Assembly (NCBI GenBank): GCA_001788795.1
Contig: MFXH01000001.1
Coordinates: 1 to 64,000 of the forward strand
DNA: 64,000 nt
Reading direction: 5' to 3'
Source of the DNA: Candidatus Peregrinibacteria bacterium RIFOXYA2_FULL_41_18
GTDB taxonomy: Bacteria > Patescibacteriota > Gracilibacteria > UBA1369 > UBA12470
Within the stretch, counting starts at the first letter, position 1. Each line of letters begins with the position of its first letter. The translations under genes were made by a program, and so were the position numbers. Below the pieces are notes generated by a model. The model saw only the letters and a list, made by a program, of their open reading frames with translations. It ran no database searches and was not told the DNA's origin. Shown here in pieces: positions 18,458 to 27,982 of this stretch.

Positions 18458-19195
18458 ATGAGAACATTACAAATAAAAGGAATCATAATCTCTAAAAGAG
18501 ATCTCGGAGAACAAGATCGCGTTTTCAATATACTCACCGAACGCGAAGGCAAGGTAGAAATAATTGCGAAAAACACAAGGAATGGAACAAGCACGAGAAA
18601 CGGCCATCTCGAACTTTTCAATTATGCGACTTTTTTCCTATATAAAAGCGAAAACCACACATATCTGAACCAATGCCAGACAATCAACGAATTTCCGCGT
18701 CTGAAATCCAATTTAGACACGATCTCGACAACTTACTTCGCGATAGAAATACTCGATAAATTAACCGCACAAAACGACCCGGACGAAAACATATTTTCCT
18801 TAACGCTTGGATTCCTGAAAAACATAGATGAAAACCCGTATAAAGCCGGAACATTGCTAATCGCATTCAAAACAAAACTGCTTAACGAAATGGGACTACT
18901 TCCAACAATAATCGAATGCGGAGGATGCGGCAACAGATTGGCCCCCGAATTGATTTATGCCCCGCAAGACCACAAATTTTACTGCAAAAACTGCAGGCTG
19001 TTCACCGGATCGGTAATCTCTCCTCAAGCAATCAAGCTTTTTTATTTTATGCAAAAAAATCCACTACCAAGCGTACTGAAACTAAAAAGAGACAACTCAC
19101 TCGCGCAAGCCGAAAAAGAACTCACAACATTGCTCGATATCTACCTTCAAGAAAACCTTGGAAGAGAATTGAAAAGCCACCAAGCCCTAAATTAA
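18458..19195 (+). CDS. recO: DNA repair protein RecO
   Basis: RecO anneals complementary DNA and loads RecA with RecR. The 245-residue protein has the N-terminal OB fold (KGIIISKRDLGEQDRVFNIL, then EREGKVEIIAKNTR) and a helical C-terminal domain. It also has a four-Cys zinc site (CGGC at about 154-157 and CKNC at about 174-177). The start is ATG 18458, after the nonamer array that closes ftsX. Confidence 0.93.
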   Translation: MRTLQIKGIIISKRDLGEQDRVFNILTEREGKVEIIAKNTRNGTSTRNGHLELFNYATFFLYKSENHTYLNQCQTINEFPRLKSNLDTISTTYFAIEILDKLTAQNDPDENIFSLTLGFLKNIDENPYKAGTLLIAFKTKLLNEMGLLPTIIECGGCGNRLAPELIYAPQDHKFYCKNCRLFTGSVISPQAIKLFYFMQKNPLPSVLKLKRDNSLAQAEKELTTLLDIYLQENLGRELKSHQALN

Positions 19196-21453
19196 CGCAT
19201 CTCGTCGGCACCCGAAAGACCACTCCAAACGGTATTTTCTTTCCCAACGCTTGAGATATTGGCATCAACTCTGTCGTAAGCTACGTCCAAATCAAGCAAT
19301 CGCGAATTATCCGGCAATCCTAAATTAGAGAAAAAACTAGCATAAACTGTAGTATAAGGATCCCTCTTCCTACCTCTTCCAAACTTACCTACGGCAACCT
19401 GCTTATGCATCAAAACATCATTTTTGCAGAGCCCGTAATATCCTCCAAGCCAAGCAACCAATTGTTTAACAGCTTCATATTGCGCTGGTGTCCAATCTTC
19501 ACCGTTCTCGGCAACAACTTCAATACCAATCGAATTGGTATTAAGATCATCAACTCCATTCCACTTACTCTTGCCGGCATGAGGAGCTATTTTATCCTTA
19601 CTCGGAGTTCCTTTATCAACGTGTACGAAATAATATATGGAACCGTCTTTATCAACTCCGAAATGAGCCTTCGGACCGCTGGGACCAATCACGCTGAAAA
19701 CCGAATCACTAGCGGTTGAATGAAGAATAATATAGTCAACATCATCAAGACCAACCTTGCCTCCCATCAATTGTCTTTTGGCAACCAAACTATCCGCATT
19801 CCATTTTGGATGCGCTTCAAATTCAACAGTAGCAAATTTCTCAGCCCCAACAGCAGATAGAGCGATATCATTAACCCATTCGCCGGAAGCATTTTTACCA
19901 ACATACTGACCTACGGAAGTCTTATTCAAAACGGCAGAAGAAGACACTACATCGTTAACGGGCTTCTTAGTATCAACACCCGACTCCGCCTCTCTATCGA
20001 AAACACCTCGGTAATAATCAATAAAAAATTTCGCATTCGGAACCAGTATCTGAGCACCTATAGGAATTGAAGCATCATCTTTCAAATCCTTAAGTTCGGG
20101 ATTAAACCTCTGATTGAAAGCCATAACAACATCAACTATTTCAGATTTCTCATCAATCTTAATAACCTGCTCCAAGTAGTTATTATACTGTTCATTCTTA
20201 ACTATCGTACTGTAAAAACCTTTTCCCGGAGTAACTGTAATCCATGGCTCACCTGTAAGTCCGGAATACAAATAAGGTTCGGCCGCCTGTCTCAAAATAC
20301 CTGACGGAACAACCAAGGTTTGATCGACTGAAATAGCATCGGATTTCAAACCGTTAATCGTTTGTAAATATCCTACGCTGACACCAAATTTCCTGCCAAT
20401 ACTCCAAAGAGTCTCTCCGCTTTTCACAACATAATTCTCTACCGGAACATCATTTATACAATTCATTTCTGAAAACTTCTGTTCCGCATCAAGAGCCTTA
20501 TCAATGCCTTCTATAACCCTAACATATCTGGTAAGTTCGATAGCCTTTGCTGCAGTAATTTGAGCCTTTTTTTTATCTACAAAAATTGCATTCCCATCAT
20601 GTTTCCAAGGACGATTTGGATCAAAATATTCTGCAACAGCAGGAGTAGCACTGTACGTTACGCCATAATTAACATCATTCAATGTCGTAGAACCTTCCGA
20701 ACCGCAATTACCACCAAGCGAACTGCACACATATTTCGACAATTTAGCTTCGAAATCAGGATAAGAATTAGGCTCCAATATCTCCCAAAGATTCTTCATG
20801 TTTCCGGGACCGGCATTGTAAATGGCATAAGACAAAAATCCTCTATCTTCATCGGAAAGAGATCCATAAACAGCATCATTTGCAAAATTTTTGCATAATT
20901 CAAGATACAAAATCCCCATAACCGAATTTGAAACGGGGTCGCTTGAATTACCTTTGTAACCAAAAACCCTTTCGACTTCTTGTGCTGCAATATCCCTGAT
21001 CTGAAAATACCCCTTGGCACCAGATCTGGACTCAGCGCTGTTATCCAACTTACTTTCCTTAATTTCCAATGGCAAATAATCGTTCGGATCAAATTGTTTA
21101 CCTCGAAATTCGTTTAGAATTTCTTCACCACGTTCATCCGTAGGAACCGGCATTTTGGAAATAATTTCATAAGCCGCAACCAAATCGACTTTTGCAGTAT
21201 CAATGCGTTCATCCGTAACTCCGGGAACCTGAAAATCGTGTAAATCATCAACCTGACATTTTTCAACAGATACACCATCAGGAGACTTTTCCCCTTTATT
21301 ACATCCTATCGAATTCGTTCCAACCATAATAGATGTTACCAAAACAGCCACTCTTCCAAATTTAGATCTTGCAAATTTACTTAATAGACTGCAACCACCA
21401 TCACCTTCTTCGCGCAGATCCGTGGAACATCTCGAAAAGTCTGGATTTCTCAA
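19192..21453 (-). CDS. Three-domain peptidoglycan hydrolase: lytic transglycosylase, LysM, amidase
   Basis: The 753-residue protein starts at TTG 21453, the only usable start. A hydrophobic segment at about 34-50 precedes Cys51, so it may be a lipoprotein, although the lipobox is weak. Residues 125-225 are an SLT domain: catalytic Glu in IKESKLDNSAESRSGAKGYF, then AIYNAGPGNMK. Residues 340-383 are LysM (YVVKSGETLWSIGRKFGV), and a second degenerate LysM-like stretch ends near QILVPNA (468-474). Residues 570-705 are an amidase_2 (T7-lysozyme-like) domain with YIILHSTAS, NSIGIEVVAENG and GRGRKRDPY. It should cut both glycan strands and stem peptides. The stop converges with recO, overlapping by 4 nt. 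Confidence 0.88.
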   Translation of the reverse strand: MRNPDFSRCSTDLREEGDGGCSLLSKFARSKFGRVAVLVTSIMVGTNSIGCNKGEKSPDGVSVEKCQVDDLHDFQVPGVTDERIDTAKVDLVAAYEIISKMPVPTDERGEEILNEFRGKQFDPNDYLPLEIKESKLDNSAESRSGAKGYFQIRDIAAQEVERVFGYKGNSSDPVSNSVMGILYLELCKNFANDAVYGSLSDEDRGFLSYAIYNAGPGNMKNLWEILEPNSYPDFEAKLSKYVCSSLGGNCGSEGSTTLNDVNYGVTYSATPAVAEYFDPNRPWKHDGNAIFVDKKKAQITAAKAIELTRYVRVIEGIDKALDAEQKFSEMNCINDVPVENYVVKSGETLWSIGRKFGVSVGYLQTINGLKSDAISVDQTLVVPSGILRQAAEPYLYSGLTGEPWITVTPGKGFYSTIVKNEQYNNYLEQVIKIDEKSEIVDVVMAFNQRFNPELKDLKDDASIPIGAQILVPNAKFFIDYYRGVFDREAESGVDTKKPVNDVVSSSAVLNKTSVGQYVGKNASGEWVNDIALSAVGAEKFATVEFEAHPKWNADSLVAKRQLMGGKVGLDDVDYIILHSTASDSVFSVIGPSGPKAHFGVDKDGSIYYFVHVDKGTPSKDKIAPHAGKSKWNGVDDLNTNSIGIEVVAENGEDWTPAQYEAVKQLVAWLGGYYGLCKNDVLMHKQVAVGKFGRGRKRDPYTTVYASFFSNLGLPDNSRLLDLDVAYDRVDANISSVGKENTVWSGLSGADEMR

Positions 21454-21474
21454 AATATTTAATTAAAGGCAATA

Positions 21475-21502
21475 AGCATAACACCTTTTGCCGAAAAGTC
21501 AA
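21475..21502 (-). promoter_or_regulatory. Sigma70-like promoter of the peptidoglycan hydrolase
   Basis: On the minus strand: TTGACT (21502-21497), a 16-bp spacer and TATGCT (21480-21475). It is just 21 bp upstream of the TTG start. Confidence 0.6.
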
Positions 21503-21516
21503 ATCGACTAGGTCGG

Positions 21517-23931
21517 CTAGCAAGTGTGACCGATCGCTCCAGCCTCACCGGCCCTCACAACATTAACGCTGGGAACACCTTCGATTCTGTCTAGTATCTT
21601 CTCGAGCTGATCATAGCCTGTAACCTCTATTGCCATCTTACCTTTAATTTCGCCTTCAAGACGATCAAAAACCATATTAACTATATTGCAACCAAGCCCT
21701 GCAATTACGGCTGTAATCTCGCTTATAAGACCTCTCCTTGAAACAGCCTCGATAATAATCTCAGCCTGATAAAATTTCTTTTTCCCCTCGCCCATCCAAT
21801 GCACATCCACAAACCTTTCTTCATCAAGCCCTTTAAGATTTTGGCAATCAACCTTGTGTATCCTGATTTTTTTCCCTCTACCAACATATCCGACAATCGA
21901 ATCTCCGTTAACGGGTTTGCAACAACTACTTAAAACAAATCCCAAATCGGAATGCTCACCTACAAGAACCTTGCCAACATCTTTTTTCTCGGACTGACCG
22001 ATTTTTGTGGGAGGGACAGGTTGTCTTTCAACATCCGGATAAATCCTTTTTATAGCCTGTCCGACAGTAATTTCTCCATTTCCAACAGATTCAGATATAT
22101 CCAAAAAGTCCTTATCGCCAATAGACTTACCAATCCTTTTTAAATATTTATTGAGAAGATCACGACCCTCTTTTATATTTTGATCCCTGTCAAAATTGGC
22201 AAACCAACCTTTGATCTTATTTGCCGCCGCAGTAGTCTTAACAAAAGACAACCAATACCTATTAGGCTTAGGCTCATTTCTGGTCAAAACTTCAACAACC
22301 TGACCATTCTTAAGTTCATAATCAAGCGGAACTATTTTCCCATCAACTTTAGCTTGTGCACATCTGTTACCAACATCAGTATGAACACTATATGCAAAAT
22401 CAACGGGAGTCGCACCGGCAGGAAGATCTTTTACATCTCCATGAGGGGTCAAAACGAAAATTCTATCCTTGAAAATATCAAGCTTGAGATTTCTGTCAAC
22501 CGCCTCCTTTTCGGCCTGAGACTTCAACTGCGCCAATCCTTCAAGCCACTCAAGCTGATTCTGAAAATACTTATGCCTCATCATAAGAACGCCTTTGCTT
22601 CTGCTTCTTTTAAGAACCTCCATATCACCGGCATCGAATCCTCTCTCCGTTAGTATTTTCTCAATATCCGATATTTCGGCAAGACTGAGGAAATCCCAAT
22701 CCTTAATAAGTTTTTCTATCTTATATCGGAACTCGGGCTCTCCGCTCAAAATACGATTAAGCTTGGTAAAAACATGGTACTGATTGAGGGTTTTTTGGAA
22801 CTCTTCTCTGGCAGCAGATTGCGATTTGCCACCCTTCTTTTTGGAAGACTCTTTATACCACCAATGCGCCGCAATACCATATTCAGCCTCTTCATGCATA
22901 GACTTGGTCCTTATCTGTATTTCAACCGGATTATTGCTGTCCTCAACAAGTCCGACAACAGATGTATGCAAACTGCGATATCCGTTCACTTTCGGCACGG
23001 CAAGATAATCCTTAAATCTTTTCGGAAGAGGCACCCAGTTCTTATGAACGATACCCAAGATGGAATAAAGATGTGAAAAATCTTCTCGCCCGCGCTCATC
23101 TTCCTTATCAGGAAGAACAACACGAAGCGCATAAATATCATAAATCGAACTCAAATCATTTGTACTCTTTTTTTTGAGCTTATTGTAAATACTATAAATA
23201 TGTTTAACCCTACCTGTAATCTTTGATTCAAAACCTTCTTTCTTAAGCACAGCGGAAAGTTCTGAAATCGCATGATCAACAGACTCTTGTTGCTTCTTAC
23301 CATATTTCTGAACTTCTTTATTAAGAACCTTATACTCTTTTGGATGCAAGTTCTTGAAAGTCAAATCTTCAAGCCTACTCTTAAATTGATAGATACCAAG
23401 CCTAGAAGCAATCGGCGCATAAACATCATGCGTCTCCTGAGCCATCTTAATACGAAGCTGAGGCTCCATATACTCAAGCGTCATCATATTGTGAAGCCTG
23501 TCCGCCAATCTTATGAAAACAACTCTCAAATCACTCGCCATCGCGAGAAACATCCTTCGCAAAGTCTCAACTTGATGCTCGTAAGTTTTCACATTCATAA
23601 AAGTCAGCTTTTTCGCATCGCTAACAAGCGTATGAACATCATGCCCGAATTTCTTTTTGATAAAATCCATCGCATCCTTATTGTGCAAATGCGTATCATG
23701 TACCAAACACGCGAGCACAGCATCCATATCGGGCTTGAGCTCAAGCATCAAATAAGTGGCATTCAACGGATGGAGTATGTAAGGAAATTTGTCATATTTA
23801 AACTGCCCTTCGTGAGACTCCTCGGCAAACGAATAAGCTTCGCGAATACGTTTTTCATCAACTTCCGGAACGAATTTCTTCGCCTTCTCGATAAGATCCT
23901 CGATGGTGATATTTTGCGATTGTTTCGCCAT
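21517..23931 (-). CDS. rel: Rel/SpoT-type (p)ppGpp enzyme with altered hydrolase motif
   Basis: This 804-residue stringent-response enzyme has an HD domain (about 20-190), synthetase (230-360), TGS (488-550), a CC...H..C zinc segment (SSCCKPVNGD, HKVDC) and an ACT domain (about 728-800). The synthetase looks active: RVKHIYSIYNK, YRSLHT (318-323), EIQIRT (337-342). In the HD domain His-Asp (78-79) and DRLHN remain. However, the HDxxED motif reads HDTHLH, so the Glu-Asp pair needed for (p)ppGpp hydrolysis is missing. About 75 extra residues (380-455) lie between the synthetase and TGS. It may therefore be mainly a synthetase. Confidence 0.93.
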   Translation of the reverse strand: MAKQSQNITIEDLIEKAKKFVPEVDEKRIREAYSFAEESHEGQFKYDKFPYILHPLNATYLMLELKPDMDAVLACLVHDTHLHNKDAMDFIKKKFGHDVHTLVSDAKKLTFMNVKTYEHQVETLRRMFLAMASDLRVVFIRLADRLHNMMTLEYMEPQLRIKMAQETHDVYAPIASRLGIYQFKSRLEDLTFKNLHPKEYKVLNKEVQKYGKKQQESVDHAISELSAVLKKEGFESKITGRVKHIYSIYNKLKKKSTNDLSSIYDIYALRVVLPDKEDERGREDFSHLYSILGIVHKNWVPLPKRFKDYLAVPKVNGYRSLHTSVVGLVEDSNNPVEIQIRTKSMHEEAEYGIAAHWWYKESSKKKGGKSQSAAREEFQKTLNQYHVFTKLNRILSGEPEFRYKIEKLIKDWDFLSLAEISDIEKILTERGFDAGDMEVLKRSRSKGVLMMRHKYFQNQLEWLEGLAQLKSQAEKEAVDRNLKLDIFKDRIFVLTPHGDVKDLPAGATPVDFAYSVHTDVGNRCAQAKVDGKIVPLDYELKNGQVVEVLTRNEPKPNRYWLSFVKTTAAANKIKGWFANFDRDQNIKEGRDLLNKYLKRIGKSIGDKDFLDISESVGNGEITVGQAIKRIYPDVERQPVPPTKIGQSEKKDVGKVLVGEHSDLGFVLSSCCKPVNGDSIVGYVGRGKKIRIHKVDCQNLKGLDEERFVDVHWMGEGKKKFYQAEIIIEAVSRRGLISEITAVIAGLGCNIVNMVFDRLEGEIKGKMAIEVTGYDQLEKILDRIEGVPSVNVVRAGEAGAIGHTC

Positions 23932-24028
23932 CGCAAATAAATCTAGCAGAATCCTCTCGCTATGTCACGGGGTCACTCGACAATTCAGTAAGATTTTCTT
24001 ATTTGTTTCGAACGATTCCACAGCGCCA

Positions 24029-24080
24029 GGCCGGAGAACGGCCCATCCTATAGGCATGTTTGCGTATGCAAACTCCTTAT
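24029..24080 (+). repeat. Two-hairpin repeat element, copy 2
   Basis: GGCCG (24029-24033) pairs with CGGCC (24039-24043) around a shortened loop. GTTTGC-GTAT-GCAAAC (24058-24073) follows, then TCCTTAT. It lies between rel and the next minus-strand gene, on the antisense strand. Confidence 0.75.
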
Positions 24081-24132
24081 ATTTTTTGTCGAGAGCATCA
24101 TGCATGCTCGAGAAAAATCACTCGATATCCCA

Positions 24133-24174
24133 TTCTGCTTTCTGTGTCTTGTGTCTTGTGTCTTGCTCTCTACT
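24133..24174 (-). repeat. Heptamer array, TCTTGTG family, over a gene stop
   Basis: The units TTCTGCT, TTCTGTG, TCTTGTG, TCTTGTG, TCTTGCT and CTCTACT run at period 7. The TAG of the 331-residue gene (24170-24172) lies inside. Confidence 0.85.
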
Positions 24175-25165
24175 CCAACTCCCCTTCAAATATCAAATTC
24201 AAATCGCTACCCCTGATATCAACAACTTGAATACCCTGCACAAGAGCTTCTCTATTGTAAGCAATGTCAGTAATACGAGCTTCAAGATAAAGCAATCTGC
24301 CGGCAATAAGCTCCATTAATTTGGCCTTAGCCTTATAATTCGCCTTAACCTCAACCTGTTCTTTACCAATTTCTATAAAATTATCCAAAGCCGTAACCGC
24401 GGTATTGCCCTCCGCTTCATTCAACTTGGCAAAAAACTCCTCATCATAAAGAGATTTTTCTTCCGTATTTGCATTAAAAATCGTTTCTAATTCCACCACT
24501 TGATAATCCAAATCCGAAACAATCTCCTCCCCCTCCGCATAAACAGTGTCCATTTCGGAAATCAATTCATCAACCGCAGTCGCTCTATCCGTAAAATCAT
24601 TCAAATAAGCATTAACATCCAAATCCAATAAATTCTGTACTTTGCCCAGAAAATCTATCTGATAAGCAAAATCACTCACAGGATCCTGCTCAACCGCACC
24701 GATATCAACACCTTCCGGCACACCGGTCTTTCCTTGAATACCCGTATCTGTACCAAGAAGAATCCCACCATACAAAGAAGGATCAACCCAATTTTGAGAA
24801 TCTTGATCTTCCGGCACGTCAACAGGAACATACACATCCACAACTTCAACATCTCCATCTTGAGACGAATCTCCTCTACCATTCAAAATACCGACAAAAA
24901 ACTTAATTCCAAATATAACTATAAGAAAAACCACAATCAAAAAAACAACACCTCCAAGACAGAAATAAACATGTTTCTTACTCAATCCGGCATCCTGCAA
25001 AACATTATCCATTTTGCTGGAAAAACTATCCACATCGGAAATAAGATCGGATTCGGGAGTGGCGACCTGAGCAGGCGCATTAGCACTCGCCGCATCACGA
25101 ACAGTTTTGCGTATATCTTGCACGCCTATCTCACTCACAGGTTTTTTCGGACTTTCATCAGGCAT
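24170..25165 (-). CDS. Unrecognised single-pass membrane protein with coiled-coil-like exterior
   Basis: From ATG 25165 (MPDESPKKPVSEIG) the product is 331 residues. One membrane helix (about 68-92, FCLGGVVFLIVVFLIVIFGI) follows a short cytoplasmic segment. An acidic linker and a predicted helical region (about 170-315) come next, with many Glu and Leu. The TTG two codons upstream is less likely as the start. It lies downstream of coaBC on the same strand. Function unknown. Confidence 0.7.
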   Translation of the reverse strand: MPDESPKKPVSEIGVQDIRKTVRDAASANAPAQVATPESDLISDVDSFSSKMDNVLQDAGLSKKHVYFCLGGVVFLIVVFLIVIFGIKFFVGILNGRGDSSQDGDVEVVDVYVPVDVPEDQDSQNWVDPSLYGGILLGTDTGIQGKTGVPEGVDIGAVEQDPVSDFAYQIDFLGKVQNLLDLDVNAYLNDFTDRATAVDELISEMDTVYAEGEEIVSDLDYQVVELETIFNANTEEKSLYDEEFFAKLNEAEGNTAVTALDNFIEIGKEQVEVKANYKAKAKLMELIAGRLLYLEARITDIAYNREALVQGIQVVDIRGSDLNLIFEGELE

Positions 25166-25219
25166 AAACAATATTATTATCCTAGAATTATACCACGAAA
25201 CATAGTCTGCCGCAATCCG

Positions 25220-26413
25220 TTAGACCACCTCATTCCACACCTGCTTCGCCATCTCCCCTTTCGTTCCTGAAAGCTTCTTTTCGAAATTTTTACCAATCAA
25301 AACACATTCCCCCTCTAAAGAACCTATATTTGACGCATTGTTTTCAACTATAAAATCACACTTCTTCTCCCGTAATTTCTCGCGTGCTCGTCCTATCGCA
25401 AACCCTATGATTTTCTGTCCGCGCTTCTTGTTTTCACCACACCACCCCAATATATCCGGATTTTTCACGAATTTAACCTCCAATCCACCAGCCTTATCGA
25501 TCTTACCTTTAACACATCCGGAAGGCCGAAAATCGGCAACCGCAGCAGCCGAAACGAAATAATCGCACTGCTTGAAATTCTTTTTAACCGCATCAAACAT
25601 TTCGACAGCACTCAAAACACGCACAACATCAATATCATAAGGATCATCGATCGAAACCGGTCCGGCAATAATCTTAACACTCGCCCCTCGAACCCAAGCC
25701 TCTTTCGCAAAAGAGTATCCCATTCGTCCGCTCGAACCATTAGCCATAAACCTAACATCATCAATCATTTCATGTGTTGGCCCAGCGGTAACAAGAACTT
25801 TTTTACCTTTTAGATCTTTTGGCGCCAAAATCCTCTCGGCATAAGCCAAAATTTTGCTAATTTCACTCATCCGTCCCCACCCACTGTCTCCACATGCAAG
25901 CAGCCCTTCTTCAGGCCCAACAAAATTAAAATTTCTCTTGCAAAGTTTCTCAACATTTTCTTGCACAGCAGGATTTTCCCACATCGCAGTATTCATTGCA
26001 GAAGCAACCAGAATCGGTCCTCTGTAAGCCAATATAGTCGTCGTAAGTAAATCATCCGCAATGCCATTTGCCACCTTGCCAATAAAATTTGCGGTGGCCG
26101 GAACAACACAAATCAAATCGTATTTCTGCCAATCGATGTGCAGGGCACCGGAAAGCGAAGCGATTCCGGAGCCTATACTATGAGCCGTTTTGCGGTAGCA
26201 AAACTCATTATTCATCGAACCGCAATCATACATATCAGTAAAAGCACCTCCAAACAACTGAGGCGAAACCAACCTCGTCGCATTCTGCGTCATAACAACC
26301 GAAACCTCGGAAGCGCTCTCGCGCAATCTCCTAACAAACTCGGTAGCCTTACAGATCGCAGCTCCGGCAGTCACACCAACCAAGATTTTTTTACCTTCAA
26401 AATAAGACTTCAT
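25220..26413 (-). CDS. coaBC: Bifunctional phosphopantothenoylcysteine decarboxylase/synthetase
   Basis: CoaBC joins cysteine to 4'-phosphopantothenate and decarboxylates the product, the middle steps of CoA synthesis. The flavin-binding CoaC half has KKILVGVTAGAAICKATEFV, PATANFIGKVANGIADDLL and ASAMNTAMWENPAVQ. The CoaB half begins about residue 195 with GKKVLVTAGPTHEMIDDVRF. Residues 70-89 are encoded by a two-hairpin repeat element on the opposite strand, adding sequence just before the conserved HIDW. The ATGA overlap with panC shows translational coupling. The three genes panB, panC and coaBC run in pathway order. Confidence 0.94.
   Translation of the reverse strand: MKSYFEGKKILVGVTAGAAICKATEFVRRLRESASEVSVVMTQNATRLVSPQLFGGAFTDMYDCGSMNNEFCYRKTAHSIGSGIASLSGALHIDWQKYDLICVVPATANFIGKVANGIADDLLTTTILAYRGPILVASAMNTAMWENPAVQENVEKLCKRNFNFVGPEEGLLACGDSGWGRMSEISKILAYAERILAPKDLKGKKVLVTAGPTHEMIDDVRFMANGSSGRMGYSFAKEAWVRGASVKIIAGPVSIDDPYDIDVVRVLSAVEMFDAVKKNFKQCDYFVSAAAVADFRPSGCVKGKIDKAGGLEVKFVKNPDILGWCGENKKRGQKIIGFAIGRAREKLREKKCDFIVENNASNIGSLEGECVLIGKNFEKKLSGTKGEMAKQVWNEVV
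26148..26215 (+). repeat. Two-hairpin repeat element, copy 5, inside coaBC
   Basis: On the + strand CCGGAA (26148-26153) pairs with TTCCGG (26164-26169) around AGCGAAGCGA. GTTTTGC-GGTA-GCAAAAC (26187-26204) follows, then TCATTAT. The loop GCGAAGCG and the second hairpin match the intergenic copies. It is read in frame by coaBC on the minus strand. Confidence 0.65.
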
Positions 26414-27213
26414 GACTCAAGAATTACATTATCTATCAATCGAGTCTTGCCGATATATCCGGCAAGAGCAGCAACTCCGTCATGAATCTCGAAATACTGC
26501 ACCAAAAACCTCGGCTCGTTCGCCAAAACCTTCATCCCCACATCTATAAGCTTCACCTCATCCCTCTCCCCCGTTTTATAAGCATCTCGAACCGCAAAAA
26601 GCGCTTTGCTCAACACAACCGCTGAATCCAAATCCTTCAAATATTTATTTCGCGAACTCATAGCCAGTCCCGATTGTTCCCTAACGGTCGGACAAATCCT
26701 CAGCTCAATTCCAAAATTCAAATCCTCAATCAACCTCTTAATCACAAGCGTTTGCTGATAATCTTTTTGCCCAAAATAAACTTTATGAGGTTTTATTATA
26801 TTGAAAAACTTCGCACAAACCTGCGCGACACCTTCAAAATGCCCATGTCTAAACTTACCACACGTCATATCTGTTAAATCGTTCGGCAACTTAAACCCAA
26901 CCATATCGGACACAGGATAAACCTCAGAAGCCTCAGGGTAAAAAAGATAGTCCACCTCGGCCCGTTCAAGCGCTAATTTATCCTTTTCAAAATCCCTCGG
27001 ATAAGCCGCAAAATCCTCACCCTCCGAAAACTGAGTCGGATTCACAAAAATACTTACAACAACCATATCGCATTCGCGTTTAGCCGCCTCGATAAGACTC
27101 AAATGCCCTTGATGAAGAGACCCCATCGTCGGCACAAAACCGATAGTCTTCCCTTGCTCACGAGTAAGCGACATCATCTGCTGAGTGATACGAATTGTGC
27201 GAAGGATTTGCAT
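26410..27213 (-). CDS. panC: Pantothenate synthetase
   Basis: PanC condenses pantoate and beta-alanine using ATP. From ATG 27213 (MQILRTIRIT) the product is 267 residues. The start is 1 nt after the panB stop; a longer frame to 27309 overlaps panB and is not homologous. Motifs: TIGFVPTMGSLHQGHLSLI (HxGH-type adenylation signature), VSIFVNPTQF, KVYFGQKDYQQ and SSRNKYL. It overlaps coaBC by 4 nt. Confidence 0.95.
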   Translation of the reverse strand: MQILRTIRITQQMMSLTREQGKTIGFVPTMGSLHQGHLSLIEAAKRECDMVVVSIFVNPTQFSEGEDFAAYPRDFEKDKLALERAEVDYLFYPEASEVYPVSDMVGFKLPNDLTDMTCGKFRHGHFEGVAQVCAKFFNIIKPHKVYFGQKDYQQTLVIKRLIEDLNFGIELRICPTVREQSGLAMSSRNKYLKDLDSAVVLSKALFAVRDAYKTGERDEVKLIDVGMKVLANEPRFLVQYFEIHDGVAALAGYIGKTRLIDNVILES

Positions 27214-27214
27214 A

Positions 27215-27982
27215 TTAATACGATTGGCTTGCAGAAGGGAAAATGCCCTTTTCCACATCCTCTTTATACCTCTCAATCGCATTTTTCGCCACCTCATGTA
27301 AATCCGCATACTTGCGCAAAAACTTCGGCTTAAACTCAGGATTTAAACCGAGCATATCGGGCAAAACCAAAACCTGCCCATCACAATCCGGCCCTGCACC
27401 TATACCAATAGTAGGAATTTTCAATTCATCTGTAATCTTTCGCCCCAAATCCGCAGGCACACACTCAATCACAACAGAAGACGCGCCAGCTCTTTCAATC
27501 GCACGCGCTTCCTCCAAAATATGATCACCCTTTTGAACCTTAAACGAATCTGCCTCCTGCGGTTTCAGTCCCGTATGCCCCATGACCTCAAAACCCGCAT
27601 CAACCAAAGCCCTAACCAACTCAGGCTTCCCTTCGATTTTCATACAGTTACAACCCGTCTCATCCTTAACGCGCCTAGCATCCGCCAAAACACGCTCCAC
27701 GCTAACACAACTCTCAAGTGGCAAATCGCAAACAACCATAGCCTTCTTAACGCCTTTCATAACAGCTCCCGTATGCCTAATCATATCTTCAATCGTCACC
27801 TCCTTCGTATCACGCGCACCAAATACAACCATTCCTAGCGAATCTCCAACCAACACAATATCGATTCCGGCTTCATCAACAACCTTAGCCATCAAATAAT
27901 CATAAGCCGTCAAAGCCGAGATCTTCCGAACCCCTTTTAAATGTCGTAAATCGTAAGGCATAGGTCGTAAGTCGTAAGGCAT
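27215..27982 (-). CDS. panB: Ketopantoate hydroxymethyltransferase with repeat-derived N-terminus
   Basis: PanB adds a hydroxymethyl group from methylene-tetrahydrofolate to alpha-ketoisovalerate, the first step to pantothenate. The barrel signature is clear: ALTAYDYLMAKVVDEAGIDI, VLVGDSLGMVVFG, EDMIRHTGAVMKG and PTIGIGAGPDCDGQVLV. Its first 14 residues (MPYDLRPMPYDLRH) are a translated heptamer array and do not resemble the normal N-terminus, so the start could be either array-encoded ATG (27982 or 27961). It heads the panB-panC-coaBC operon. Confidence 0.94.
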   Translation of the reverse strand: MPYDLRPMPYDLRHLKGVRKISALTAYDYLMAKVVDEAGIDIVLVGDSLGMVVFGARDTKEVTIEDMIRHTGAVMKGVKKAMVVCDLPLESCVSVERVLADARRVKDETGCNCMKIEGKPELVRALVDAGFEVMGHTGLKPQEADSFKVQKGDHILEEARAIERAGASSVVIECVPADLGRKITDELKIPTIGIGAGPDCDGQVLVLPDMLGLNPEFKPKFLRKYADLHEVAKNAIERYKEDVEKGIFPSASQSY

